From the NCBI GenBank assembly GCA_045106985.1, contig JBGCFQ010000012.1, positions 1 to 64,000 on the forward strand: DNA of 64,000 nt, in the 5' to 3' direction. This stretch comes from JAUIET01 sp045106985 (GTDB taxonomy: Bacteria; Pseudomonadota; Gammaproteobacteria; Pseudomonadales; JAUIET01). The notes under the pieces are model-generated. The model ran no database searches, was not told where the DNA came from, and was given only the letters and a program-made list of their open reading frames with translations. Shown in pieces: positions 42,577 through 51,116 of this stretch (position 1 is its first letter; the number at the start of each line of letters is the position of its first letter). The position numbers and the translations under genes are program-made.

Positions 42577-43656
42577 TTAGCTAGCTGCCTGTTTGGTTTC
42601 AGTCGGTGCTATGACTCCATCGCGCTCTTTAAGCATATCAAGTGCCACATCAACAATCATGTCTTCTTGGCCGCCAACCATTTTGCGACGACCAAGCTCA
42701 ACTAAAATGTCGCGCGTTTCCAGGCCATAACGTTTCGCTGCTACTTCTGCGTGAAGCAGGAAACTTGAATAGACGCCAGCGTAGCCGAGCGAGAGAGTTT
42801 CCCGGTCTACTCGTACCGGTCTGTCTTGAAGCGGGCGTACCAAGTCATCAGCAGCATCCATCAGCTTGTATAAGTCGCAGCCGTGCTTCCAGTTCATGCG
42901 GTCGGCAGCCGCAATAAACACCTCCAGTGGCGCATTTCCAGCGCCTGCACCCATACCTGCGAGTGAGGCATCAACCCGGTTGCAGCCATTCTGAACAGCA
43001 ACAATGGAATTGGCGACGCCCAGAGCAAGGTTATGGTGTGCGTGCATGCCAGTTTCGGTACTTGGGTCCAATATATCTTTAAAGGCTTTAAAGCGGTCTG
43101 CAACATCGTCCATATTCAACGCGCCGCCACTGTCAACGACATACACGCATTGTGCGCCGTAGCTCTCCATCAGTTTTGCCTGCTGGGCCAGCTTTGCAGG
43201 CTCGCTCATATGGGACATCATCAAAAAGCCGATAGTGTCCATGCCCAGCTCGCGAGCGTACTCAATGTGCTGCCTGGAAACGTCACCTTCGGTGCAATGT
43301 GTTGCTACTCGAACCGAACGTACGCCCATGTCCCACGCCCACTTCAAGTCTTCCTTAACGGCAATGCCAGGAAGAATAAGAGTCGTGAGCTTAGCGTGCT
43401 CCAAAACTTCAGCAACCGCGCCAATCCACTCTTTGTCAGTATGCGCGCCAAAACCGTAGTTGAAACTAGTGCCAGAGAGGCCGTCTCCATGAGCCACTTC
43501 AATGGCATCTACTTTGGCGTCATCAAGTGCTTTGGCGATCGCTTTAACATCTTCAATACTGTAATTGTGTCGAATAGCGTGCATGCCGTCGCGAAGTGAC
43601 ACGTCCTGAATGTAGATCTTGTTTTTAGTTGGGTCGAGCGTTGAGTGGTTTGTCAT
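42577..43656 (-). CDS. dmpG: 4-hydroxy-2-oxovalerate aldolase
   Basis: This enzyme cleaves 4-hydroxy-2-oxo acids to pyruvate and an aldehyde, which is passed through a tunnel to the partner dehydrogenase. The 359-residue product has the DRE-TIM form YIQDVSLRDGMHAIRHNYSIEDVKAIAKALDDAKVDAIEVAHGDGLSGTSFNYG (DRE-type RDGMHA motif), the metal His pair in METGMHAHHNLALGVANSI (written TGMHAHHN in the protein), and the C-terminal channelling domain. It lies 11 bases downstream of its partner dehydrogenase, as the stable complex requires. Confidence 0.95.
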   Translation of the reverse strand: MTNHSTLDPTKNKIYIQDVSLRDGMHAIRHNYSIEDVKAIAKALDDAKVDAIEVAHGDGLSGTSFNYGFGAHTDKEWIGAVAEVLEHAKLTTLILPGIAVKEDLKWAWDMGVRSVRVATHCTEGDVSRQHIEYARELGMDTIGFLMMSHMSEPAKLAQQAKLMESYGAQCVYVVDSGGALNMDDVADRFKAFKDILDPSTETGMHAHHNLALGVANSIVAVQNGCNRVDASLAGMGAGAGNAPLEVFIAAADRMNWKHGCDLYKLMDAADDLVRPLQDRPVRVDRETLSLGYAGVYSSFLLHAEVAAKRYGLETRDILVELGRRKMVGGQEDMIVDVALDMLKERDGVIAPTETKQAAS

Positions 43657-43667
43657 GTCAGCTCTCC

Positions 43668-44612
43668 TTACGCGGCTTTGTCGGCGAATTTGATTTGTGC
43701 CAGACGTTCGGCTGTACCAAGTGCGGCAGACGTCATTATGTCGAGATTGCCTGCATAGGCGGGTAGGTAATGCGCAGCGCCCTCTACTTCAAGAAAAATC
43801 GACGATTTGACGCCGATAAAGTCACCGTAGCCAGGTATGTGCAGCGGATTTGAAGTACCAAAGTGCTCGAACTGCACTTCCTGCTTCAATCGATAGCCCG
43901 GTACATAAGATTGAACATCAGCAATCATTTGCCGAATAGATTGGGCTATTGCCGATTCGTCCGCCGGTTCGCTGAGGGTAAACACGGTGTCTCTCATAAT
44001 CATCGGTGGTTCTGCTGGGTTTAAAATAATAATGGCTTTACCGCGTTTGGCGCCGCCAACAGATTCAATGGCTCGAGCGGTTGTTTGGGTGAACTCATCT
44101 ATATTAGCCCGTGTACCAGGCCCGGCAGAGCGTGATGATACTGACGCTATAATCTCTGCATAGTGCACAGGTGCAACACGTGATACGGCTGCCACCATGG
44201 GTATAGTGGCCTGTCCGCCGCAGGTAACCATGTTGACATTTTGCTCGCCGAGATGTTCTTCCATATTGACTACAGGAACCGTGTAGGGGCCTATGGCAGC
44301 GGGTGTGAGGTCTACCATTTGCTTGTTATATTGGCTGAGAACTTCATGGTGTTTGCGATGAGCTCCGGCAGATGTCGCGTCGAACACTATCTTTATATCG
44401 TCGAAGTCATCCATTTTTAAAAGTCCGTCGATCCCCTCCGATGTTCCATTAATATTAAGTTGTTCAGCGCGTGCCAAACCATCAGAATCTGGATCAATAC
44501 CCACAAACGCTGCCAATTCCAGAACGTCGGAAGTGCGAACGATTTTAATCATTAGGTCTGTGCCAATATTACCTGTGCCGATAATCGCGCATTTGACTTT
44601 TGGGTTGGCCAT
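43668..44612 (-). CDS. dmpF: Acetaldehyde dehydrogenase (acetylating)
   Basis: This enzyme oxidises the aldehyde from the aldolase to an acyl-CoA with NAD+. The 314 residues begin with a Rossmann motif (KCAIIGTGNIGTDLMIKIVRTSDVLELAAFVGIDPDSDGLARA) and contain the catalytic Cys in NMVTCGGQATIPMVAAVSRVAPVHYAEIIASVSSRSAGPGTRANIDEFTQTTARAIE, diagnostic of DmpF/MhpF/TesF. It is first in its operon, divergent from the SDR across 63 bases that contain a perfect palindrome. Confidence 0.96.
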   Translation of the reverse strand: MANPKVKCAIIGTGNIGTDLMIKIVRTSDVLELAAFVGIDPDSDGLARAEQLNINGTSEGIDGLLKMDDFDDIKIVFDATSAGAHRKHHEVLSQYNKQMVDLTPAAIGPYTVPVVNMEEHLGEQNVNMVTCGGQATIPMVAAVSRVAPVHYAEIIASVSSRSAGPGTRANIDEFTQTTARAIESVGGAKRGKAIIILNPAEPPMIMRDTVFTLSEPADESAIAQSIRQMIADVQSYVPGYRLKQEVQFEHFGTSNPLHIPGYGDFIGVKSSIFLEVEGAAHYLPAYAGNLDIMTSAALGTAERLAQIKFADKAA

Positions 44613-44636
44613 GAGTGATGCTCTCTCGTCTAAAAC

Positions 44637-44652
44637 ATGATGAATTCATCAT
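44637..44652. promoter_or_regulatory. Perfect 16-base palindrome, likely operator
   Basis: ATGATGAATTCATCAT is a perfect palindrome in the short divergent promoter region between the aldehyde dehydrogenase and the SDR gene. Its placement suggests that one repressor or activator controls both transcripts. No regulator gene lies beside it, so the protein is not identifiable here. Confidence 0.65.
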
Positions 44653-44675
44653 AACATTTGGCGGGAGTAAATTGG

Positions 44676-45449
44676 ATGAGCAAGACGTTAGCAATGACGG
44701 GAGGAGCGACCGGTATCGGCGCCGCGATTAAGCAGCAGTTGCGTAATTTGGGTCACACGGTGATTGTTGTTGATATAAAAGATGCCGATATTGTTGCTGA
44801 TCTATCAACTGAACAAGGTTGTGTTGAGGCTGTGGCAGCAATTGAGAAAATGGCTCCAGATGGCCTGGATGGATTTATCCCTTGTGCGGGTCTTGGCCCT
44901 GCTGCGCGTCCACCGTCACTGATCGGTGACGTGAACTTCTTCGCCGCTAAGCTCACCACCATTGGTCTTAGGCCGCTATTAGAGATGAAGAAGGGAGCAG
45001 TAGTCATTATCTCTTCTAATTCCGCGCCAATGGCGATACATGATACCGAGCTGGTTGAAGCATTTGCGGCCGACGATCGGGCGAAAGCTGCGGAACTGGT
45101 CAACAGCCGGCCAAGCGGTGCTCACGATGCCTACACAGCTTCGAAACTAGCATTAACTCGCTGGATGCGTGCCAATACGCCAGAGTATGCGCGGTTGGGT
45201 ATACGTCTAAATGCCATAGCCCCTGGCATTACCACCACGCCTCTTACTGATGCCGCCAAGCAAGATGAAAACGTGGCTCAGGCGATGGCAGATTTTGCCG
45301 CCGCGGTTCCTTCTGGTCGCGAAGCGGTGCCCGATGAAATAGCCAATGGAGTACTCTTTTTGCTCAGTGAGCAGGCTTCATTCTGTTATGGCTGTGTCTT
45401 CTTTGTGGACGGCGGTTCGGATGCAATGTTGCGGCCAAACGATTTCTAA
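44676..45449 (+). CDS. SDR oxidoreductase, 3-alpha-hydroxysteroid dehydrogenase-like
   Basis: This is a 257-residue short-chain dehydrogenase. It has the NAD-binding TGGATGIGAAI, CAGLGP in place of the usual NAGxx, serine in VVIISSNSA, and the catalytic YTASK (Tyr153, Lys157). From memory, several blocks follow the Comamonas testosteroni 3-alpha-hydroxysteroid dehydrogenase/carbonyl reductase closely: CAGLGP, the VVISS strand, RLNAIAPGITTTPL, and the C-terminal VDGGSDAMLRPNDF. The ATG at 44676 follows GGGAG at good distance; the frame stays open back to a TTG at 44658. It is divergent from the acylating dehydrogenase. A steroid substrate is inferred, not shown. Confidence 0.85.
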   Translation: MSKTLAMTGGATGIGAAIKQQLRNLGHTVIVVDIKDADIVADLSTEQGCVEAVAAIEKMAPDGLDGFIPCAGLGPAARPPSLIGDVNFFAAKLTTIGLRPLLEMKKGAVVIISSNSAPMAIHDTELVEAFAADDRAKAAELVNSRPSGAHDAYTASKLALTRWMRANTPEYARLGIRLNAIAPGITTTPLTDAAKQDENVAQAMADFAAAVPSGREAVPDEIANGVLFLLSEQASFCYGCVFFVDGGSDAMLRPNDF

Positions 45450-45677
45450 GCAGAACTTCTCAACAGGTAAAGTGGCTGGATTATCGATTCAGCCGCTATT
45501 TTCAATTGATTGTAAAATAAGCAAATCTAGCCGTTGATCGCCATGAATAGGCGCTTCACAGCCATCGGATAACTGATAAATCGAGTCCAATTTACGTGAG
45601 CACATTCTGAGGAATGAGCTAATCTTATTGTATGGCTATCGAACAACGCACCCGCGATAAGAATCAGAGAACTTTGG

Positions 45678-48083
45678 ATGTCGACCAACGCCGCTAGAAA
45701 TTCACCTCGTCGCCCGAGTTCTACGAGCAGAAACAAAGCTCGTAAAGTGTCTCGGCCACAGGTGCGTACAGCACTAAAAGAGCACAGTTTGGAATTCCTG
45801 CATGGGCGCTTTGACACCATGTTGGCAGACCTTGATGCGGCTCTTTTTGACAAGGCCGCCCATTCAGCTTCAAATGCCGATCAAGCACAGTTTCTGGAAG
45901 CGATGACTCTGCTTCGCGATGAGCGAGCAGCAGTACTTAAGGGCGTTTGGGCTGAGTTTGCTCGTGCATATGACGACTTCTTTGCGCCTGAGGCTAAACG
46001 TAAGAGTTCTTCAGGCAAGCGTAACAAATCAGTAGGCGTAGACGATCTTCAGCTCGTCGATCAAGCGGCATGGGAGGATGACCTTGCCATTTCCATTCTT
46101 GCCTCAAGAGCAGAGTCTGCCAGTGCTCAAACTTTGTGGGCGTTGAATCAGCGGCTAGCCGTATTGTGCGGTGGCAGAGTAAATGAAGACAAAGACAACC
46201 CAATGGGTCCGATCGCTCTAGCGAAAACGCTGCAAGTGGCAATCACCGAATTTGATATCACTGAAAAAGCGAAGAGCAGCGTGTATGCACAGTTCAACGC
46301 TTCGGTTTTGAATCACGTAGAAACGTTTTTAGTTAGCTGCAATGACCTTTTAGCAGAAAAAGGCATTTTGCCTAACCTCAAATACAGCTTGGCGAAAACC
46401 GATGGCGCTATACAAAAGGGCCCATCAGCTAACAGCGATTCTGCTTTAGAAGAGCCGCAAGAGCCTCAAGATCTATCGAACGACAACCTGGTTCCGCAGC
46501 ATTGGCAAGAGTCTATGCTCGCCGAGCAGCAATTGCTCGATGCTATTATTAAATGGCAGCTGCAAAACCTGGCGATTAAGAATACAGGGATAACAGGCGC
46601 AGGCGTTTCACTTGGTGCTCTTTTTAGCGCTAATGCCGGCGCCGGCGAACAATTTACAAGTACTGACTATGTATCAGTGCTGAACAATTTGCAGGAAGCA
46701 CGCAAGATGCAACTAGAGGGAGGCGTTGTGGCCGTACCATCATCCGTAATGGATTTTCAAAAGGAATTTGTAGACGGCTTAAGTGACTACGCCGCAGAAG
46801 CCGCGAATGATATGAAAGTTCCGGCTGCTGACGCTGGCACTATTGATCTGGTCGGAACTATTTTCAATCAGATCTTGGAGGAAGAAACTTTATGCTCAAA
46901 AGTAAAGGCCTTGCTCAGTCATTTGCACACCCCATTTTTGAAAATTGCATTGATCGATCGATCGTTCATGCAAGAAGCGGATCATCCGGCTCGCCTACTG
47001 CTGAATGAGCTGGCCGAGGCAGCTGCTTACTGGATTTCTGAAGACGACGACAAGTTCAAAGTTTACGATAAAATTTATCAAGTGGTGCATCGCACAGTTG
47101 ATGACTTCGATGACGACATAGAATTTATCGATCAATTGCGTGAAGACTTTGCGAATTTTGCTGAGCGCTTGCAGAAGCGTGTACAGCTGGCAGAAAAGCG
47201 CAGTTCGCAGGCCGAAGAAGGCATGGATAAGATTGAGGTTGCGAAGAAAAAAGCAGCCGAGTTGTTTCAGCGTCGTGCTGACGCAAAATCCATTCCCATT
47301 GCAGCTTGCGACATACTTGAGCAAACATGGGTAGACTTTCTTGTCTTTGTATTTTTGCGCTTTGGTGCAGAATCTGAGACCTGGAAAACAGCTGTCATGA
47401 TGTTGAATCAGGCTTTTGTTAGGGTTCATGCCTCTCTGCTTACCGGAGATGATGAATTAGCCAGCGACGCGGTTGAGGCTGAGCTTACTCAGGAAAGTGG
47501 CGAATCATCTGCGGCAAGAGCGATTGCGAAAATAGATCAACAACTTCGTGAAGACATTCTTGAATTGGGTTACGCAGAGCAAGATGTTGCCAATATGTTC
47601 TTGCTTATTGAAAAGGCCAGCGCTGTAAGGCCAGAAGATGAGTGGCGAGAAAAGCATGCGAATCGCGGTGAAGTTAAGGAAAAGATTGTTAATCCGGGAA
47701 TTGATATAGGTGCCCCGGAAGTAGATGTAAGTTTGCAGTCAGATATCAAGCTAGAGTTTGAAATCAGCCAGCTTGATGACGACCTCGATGAAAAAGAACA
47801 GCATCTGCGGGAAACGCTTCGCAGCATTGCTTACGGGACTTGGTTCGAATGGGTGACACCGGAAGGTGGGATAGATAAGAAGTTAAAGTTGGCTTGGTAC
47901 AGCTCAATGAGCGACAACTATATGTTCGTTAACCAGGCTGGGGTTAAAGTTCTTGTGGAAACACTGAACAACCTGACTCGAAGCGTTCACCGTGGCCATA
48001 TTCGCGTTATTAACATTAATAACGAATCGTTTATGGAGCGCATGTTCAAGCGCATGGTGAACAATATGCAGAGCTCCGCCTGA
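45678..48083 (+). CDS. DUF1631 family protein
   Basis: This is a large (801-residue) soluble protein of the DUF1631 family, which is widespread in polarly flagellated and c-di-GMP-rich proteobacteria. It has a basic disordered N-terminus (1-35), a long helical body, the family hallmark VKALLSHLHTPFLKIALIDRSFMQEADHPARLLLNELAEAA (about 415-455), a coiled-coil, and a C-terminal beta-rich domain (about 700-795) with GTWFEWVTPEGGIDKKLKLAWYSSMSDNYMFVNQAGVKV, which resembles a PilZ-type barrel. Function is not established; a link to c-di-GMP is conjecture. The 228 bases before it show nothing distinct. Confidence 0.85.
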   Translation: MSTNAARNSPRRPSSTSRNKARKVSRPQVRTALKEHSLEFLHGRFDTMLADLDAALFDKAAHSASNADQAQFLEAMTLLRDERAAVLKGVWAEFARAYDDFFAPEAKRKSSSGKRNKSVGVDDLQLVDQAAWEDDLAISILASRAESASAQTLWALNQRLAVLCGGRVNEDKDNPMGPIALAKTLQVAITEFDITEKAKSSVYAQFNASVLNHVETFLVSCNDLLAEKGILPNLKYSLAKTDGAIQKGPSANSDSALEEPQEPQDLSNDNLVPQHWQESMLAEQQLLDAIIKWQLQNLAIKNTGITGAGVSLGALFSANAGAGEQFTSTDYVSVLNNLQEARKMQLEGGVVAVPSSVMDFQKEFVDGLSDYAAEAANDMKVPAADAGTIDLVGTIFNQILEEETLCSKVKALLSHLHTPFLKIALIDRSFMQEADHPARLLLNELAEAAAYWISEDDDKFKVYDKIYQVVHRTVDDFDDDIEFIDQLREDFANFAERLQKRVQLAEKRSSQAEEGMDKIEVAKKKAAELFQRRADAKSIPIAACDILEQTWVDFLVFVFLRFGAESETWKTAVMMLNQAFVRVHASLLTGDDELASDAVEAELTQESGESSAARAIAKIDQQLREDILELGYAEQDVANMFLLIEKASAVRPEDEWREKHANRGEVKEKIVNPGIDIGAPEVDVSLQSDIKLEFEISQLDDDLDEKEQHLRETLRSIAYGTWFEWVTPEGGIDKKLKLAWYSSMSDNYMFVNQAGVKVLVETLNNLTRSVHRGHIRVININNESFMERMFKRMVNNMQSSA

Positions 48084-48123
48084 TTAGTGCGAATCGGGCA
48101 ATTAGCGAGCTAGCCTCGTGCGA

Positions 48124-48666
48124 TCAGTCAGAATATAAAGGGCTGTTAGCCCTTGTATAACGTATTACTTCGCTAGCCTTATTATAAATTCTAGATACAC
48201 CAGCCTCCGCATCGGCCTCGACGCGACGCGAAATCATGGTTAAGGGAAAGATGACTTGCCTGGTTTGGTCTATTCGCAGGCCTCTACTGCGGCCCAGCTG
48301 GTCCACATAGACTACCCATTTTAACCGATACTCCTCGGCCAGTAATTTGCCCAGCACGCTTCCCAGAGCCTGAAGTTCACGCTTTTGATAAGGCTGTATC
48401 TTTTTTTGATCTAGCATGCGCTGAAGTAATCGCAGGTCGTGCTGTTTTTCGCCATTTAGACGCGTCAGTAAGCCGTCGTAAACCAGCTGTTCGGCGAGTT
48501 CGTATTGACGCTGCAGAAAAATCTGGTCCCCAGGTCCAAAATCCCGAATAACGAACTGGTCGCTGAGAGAGTCTGCCCAAGTCGGTGTAATGCTCAGAAG
48601 CGCAAGCGCCATGCCCAAGGTATTGGCTAGCTTGTAAGGGTGAAAATATTGTAAAATCATAAACAT
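48124..48666 (-). CDS. DUF3806-like exported protein
   Basis: The 180-residue product has a signal segment (LANTLGMALALLSITPTWA) and a mature domain containing LQALGSVLGKLLAEEYRLKWVVYVDQLGRSRGLRIDQTRQVIFPLTMISRRVEADAEAGVSRIY, which fits the DUF3806 pattern (a short alpha/beta domain of unknown function). The exact start is uncertain; ATG codons at 48666 and 48657 are both usable. It stands alone between the DUF1631 gene and a 421-base gene-poor stretch. Confidence 0.7.
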   Translation of the reverse strand: MFMILQYFHPYKLANTLGMALALLSITPTWADSLSDQFVIRDFGPGDQIFLQRQYELAEQLVYDGLLTRLNGEKQHDLRLLQRMLDQKKIQPYQKRELQALGSVLGKLLAEEYRLKWVVYVDQLGRSRGLRIDQTRQVIFPLTMISRRVEADAEAGVSRIYNKASEVIRYTRANSPLYSD

Positions 48667-49087
48667 ATGCTAAATAAGTAATAGACTAGGTTAGAAAAAT
48701 GAGGCAAGTTCCCGTTTTGTTTGTCTAACATCGACCAGAGGACCTTAACGTGGATAAGAAGTCCGCACCCGCACAACCATTGAAGCACAGCTATTCTGCC
48801 ACCAACAGCAGGCATTGTAAGTTAACTTGTAAAGAAGCGTCTCATGTGGAAATTAGAACCACGCGGAGCTTCCCAATCGCGCGAATGTCAGCGCCCAAGG
48901 CTGCTGATGACCGTCAGTTTGAGCGCGGGTATAACTAGCTTATTGCGGTTTAAAACAGCCTTAAGCGCCGCTAGCTTCTAAACTGGGTGCCTAACAACCA
49001 ATTTCAAGATCCAGGGAGGCAATACTTCCTTGTAAGCGCCTACTTGCGCCAGTACCATTACGCCCCTGAAAATTTAGGAGTCAGCTA
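48667..49087. other. Gene-poor stretch upstream of dapA
   Basis: This is a 421-base region between divergent genes. It must contain the dapA promoter, but I cannot point to one with confidence, and there is no lysine-riboswitch-like structure. The only coding candidate is the small frame at 48750-48938, listed separately. Confidence 0.4.
48750..48938 (+). CDS. Possible small basic protein (doubtful)
   Basis: This is a 62-residue frame beginning at GTG with a good ribosome site (AGAGGA, 7 bases upstream). The product is basic, with two cysteines (HCKLTCKEA) and no recognisable domain. The spacing of the ribosome site is the only positive evidence; composition does not clearly distinguish it from chance. 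It could be a leader peptide or small regulator before dapA, or nothing. Confidence 0.22.
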   Translation: MDKKSAPAQPLKHSYSATNSRHCKLTCKEASHVEIRTTRSFPIARMSAPKAADDRQFERGYN

Positions 49088-49969
49088 ATGATTACTGGCA
49101 GTATCGTTGCCTTGGTCACGCCCATGAATGATGACGGAAGCGTGGACTGGAAATGCCTCGATTCTTTGGTTGACTGGCACATTGATCAAGGTACTCACGG
49201 GATTGTGGCTGTGGGCACTACGGGTGAGTCTGCGACTCTGGATTTTGATGAGCATCCGCAGGTCATTGAGCGGGTTGTGAAACGAGTGGCTGGTCGAATA
49301 CCCGTTGTTGCAGGCAGTGGTGGTAACGCGACCAGCGAAGCTATTCAGCTTACCAAGAATGCTCAAGAAGTGGGTGCGGATGCCTGCCTTCTAGTGACTC
49401 CCTACTACAACAAACCGACACAAGAAGGTTTGTATCAGCACTACAAGGCAATTGCCGAGGCTGTGCCAATCCCCCAAATACTCTACAACGTGCCTGGGCG
49501 CACAGCTTGTGACATGCATAATGATACTGTAGTGCGCTTATGTGACATTGATAATATTATTGGCATTAAAGACGCCACGGGAGATATTGTTCGTGGCAAG
49601 GAACTGGTTGAGCGTACTCGCGGTCGAATGATGGTGTTCTCGGGCGATGATCCAACGGCGGTTGATCTCATGCTTAATGGCGGCAAAGGCAGTATTTCGG
49701 TAACAGCGAACGTGGTTCCTGCAAAACTGTCCGCAATTTGCGACGCTGCACTGGCTGGTGATGATTCTCTGGCACGATCGCTGGATGCTGAGATAGCCGA
49801 TTTACACCGTGATCTCTTTCTCGAGTCTAATCCGATCCCATGTAAATGGGCCCTGGCTGAGATGGGACTTATAGGACCTGAGATGCGATTGCCGTTGACG
49901 CTGTTGGCGGAAAGCTGTCAAGACAGTCTGCGCACAACGTTAAAGTCGTTAAACCTGTTAAATGAGTAA
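49088..49969 (+). CDS. dapA: 4-hydroxy-tetrahydrodipicolinate synthase DapA
   Basis: DapA condenses pyruvate with aspartate semialdehyde, the first committed step of lysine and diaminopimelate synthesis. The 293 residues have GTTGESATLDFDEH, TPYYNKPTQEGLYQHYKAIAEA, the catalytic Tyr133 in LYNVPGRTACDM, and the Schiff-base Lys161 in GIKDATGD. The ribosome site TTAGGAG is good. bamC starts 3 bases after its stop, the conserved dapA-bamC pairing of gammaproteobacteria. Confidence 0.98.
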   Translation: MITGSIVALVTPMNDDGSVDWKCLDSLVDWHIDQGTHGIVAVGTTGESATLDFDEHPQVIERVVKRVAGRIPVVAGSGGNATSEAIQLTKNAQEVGADACLLVTPYYNKPTQEGLYQHYKAIAEAVPIPQILYNVPGRTACDMHNDTVVRLCDIDNIIGIKDATGDIVRGKELVERTRGRMMVFSGDDPTAVDLMLNGGKGSISVTANVVPAKLSAICDAALAGDDSLARSLDAEIADLHRDLFLESNPIPCKWALAEMGLIGPEMRLPLTLLAESCQDSLRTTLKSLNLLNE

Positions 49970-49972
49970 CTC

Positions 49973-51019
49973 ATGAAGTCTGTTTTAGTTTTCCTGCTTG
50001 TTCTTTCGGTATCTGGCTGCTCTTGGTTGTTTGGAGATTCCGGCTATTTTCGTGATCGTAAAAATGATTACCTGGAAGAAACTATTCTGCCTGTATTGAA
50101 GGTTCCTGGTGACCTATCTCAATACGAAGAAGACGAGCTTTTCCTGATACCCGAAGTTCGTAATAGAGATTTGCCATCAGAAGACTTTGAGGTTCCAAGG
50201 CCAGCACCTCTAGTAAATGCTGGTAATGGCAATATGGTGCGCATTCAAAAGTTGGCAGAAGACCGATGGTTGTTGATAGACATCCCTCCCAGCCGTCTAT
50301 GGCAGCGCGTAAAAAACTTTCTCACAGACAACCGTATACCGTTAACGCGGGAAGACGCTCCACAAGGACTGCTCGAAACCAGCTGGCTGCAACGCACAGG
50401 TGACGACGCGCCAAAGGATAGGGAGCGTTACCTGTTCACAATTGATCAGGGCGTTCAGCGCAACAGCAGCGAGGTGCACATTGTTCAGTATCAAATGTCG
50501 CTAGCCTTAGATTTGCCCGAAACGCTCGACTGGCCTACTGATTCTATAAATAAAGAACGCGAAGAGTGGATGGTAAACGAGCTGGCTCAGCATCTAGCGA
50601 ATACTGATGGGCGTGGCTCTGTGTCACTTCTCGCTCAAGGCATAGGGTCGGCGAGTAAGGTAACACTAGGGCGCAATGATATTGGTGAGCCTGCGATCAC
50701 TTTGGGCTTACCCTTCAACCGGGCCTGGGCCTCAGTAGGACAAGCGTTGAGTAAAGCAGAATTTAATGTTCTCGACCTGGATCGAAGCAGTGGTAAGTAT
50801 TACGTCAGCTACCAGCCTGATCTGGAGCAAGAAAAACCAGGCTTCTTTGGGCGGCTATTCGGTGCTAAATCTCAACAGGCCGATAAAGAAGACTACTTGC
50901 TTACTATCAGCGATCGTGGTGAGAATGTTGAAATCAAGATTGCTGGTATGGATGCGCAAGCATTGGATAGCAAGAAAGCCCGCTCGCTGCTAGAACGAAT
51001 TAAGGGTTACCTATCTTAG
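49973..51019 (+). CDS. bamC: Outer-membrane assembly lipoprotein BamC
   Basis: BamC (NlpB) is an accessory lipoprotein of the Bam complex that inserts beta-barrels. The 348-residue product has a lipobox (LSVSGC) at about 13-18, the unstructured BamD-binding segment (FRDRKNDYLEETILPVLKVPGDL), and two helix-grip domains (WLLIDIPPSRLWQRVKNFLTDNRIPLTREDAPQGLLETSWL; LPFNRAWASVGQALSKAEFNVLDLDRSSGKYYVSY). It directly follows dapA. Confidence 0.95.
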   Translation: MKSVLVFLLVLSVSGCSWLFGDSGYFRDRKNDYLEETILPVLKVPGDLSQYEEDELFLIPEVRNRDLPSEDFEVPRPAPLVNAGNGNMVRIQKLAEDRWLLIDIPPSRLWQRVKNFLTDNRIPLTREDAPQGLLETSWLQRTGDDAPKDRERYLFTIDQGVQRNSSEVHIVQYQMSLALDLPETLDWPTDSINKEREEWMVNELAQHLANTDGRGSVSLLAQGIGSASKVTLGRNDIGEPAITLGLPFNRAWASVGQALSKAEFNVLDLDRSSGKYYVSYQPDLEQEKPGFFGRLFGAKSQQADKEDYLLTISDRGENVEIKIAGMDAQALDSKKARSLLERIKGYLS

Positions 51020-51116
51020 TTTGTTTGCAGTCTGACCTTTCGAAACGCCTACGGTTACTCAACTTCTTGTCGCTTCGCGTTAGTGTGCAAACTGGCCGAG
51101 TGAGTAAAACAGACGC

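Noticed and set aside
42541..42580. Small palindromes (AGGTAGCTACCT and CTAAGGTA/TACCTTAG) between the hydratase and aldolase genes
   Set aside because: Partly inside the aldolase stop region and without a T-run; could help termination, but too weak to call.
48939..49087. Lysine riboswitch before dapA
   Set aside because: No long structured leader or characteristic junction motifs; the gap is short and irregular.
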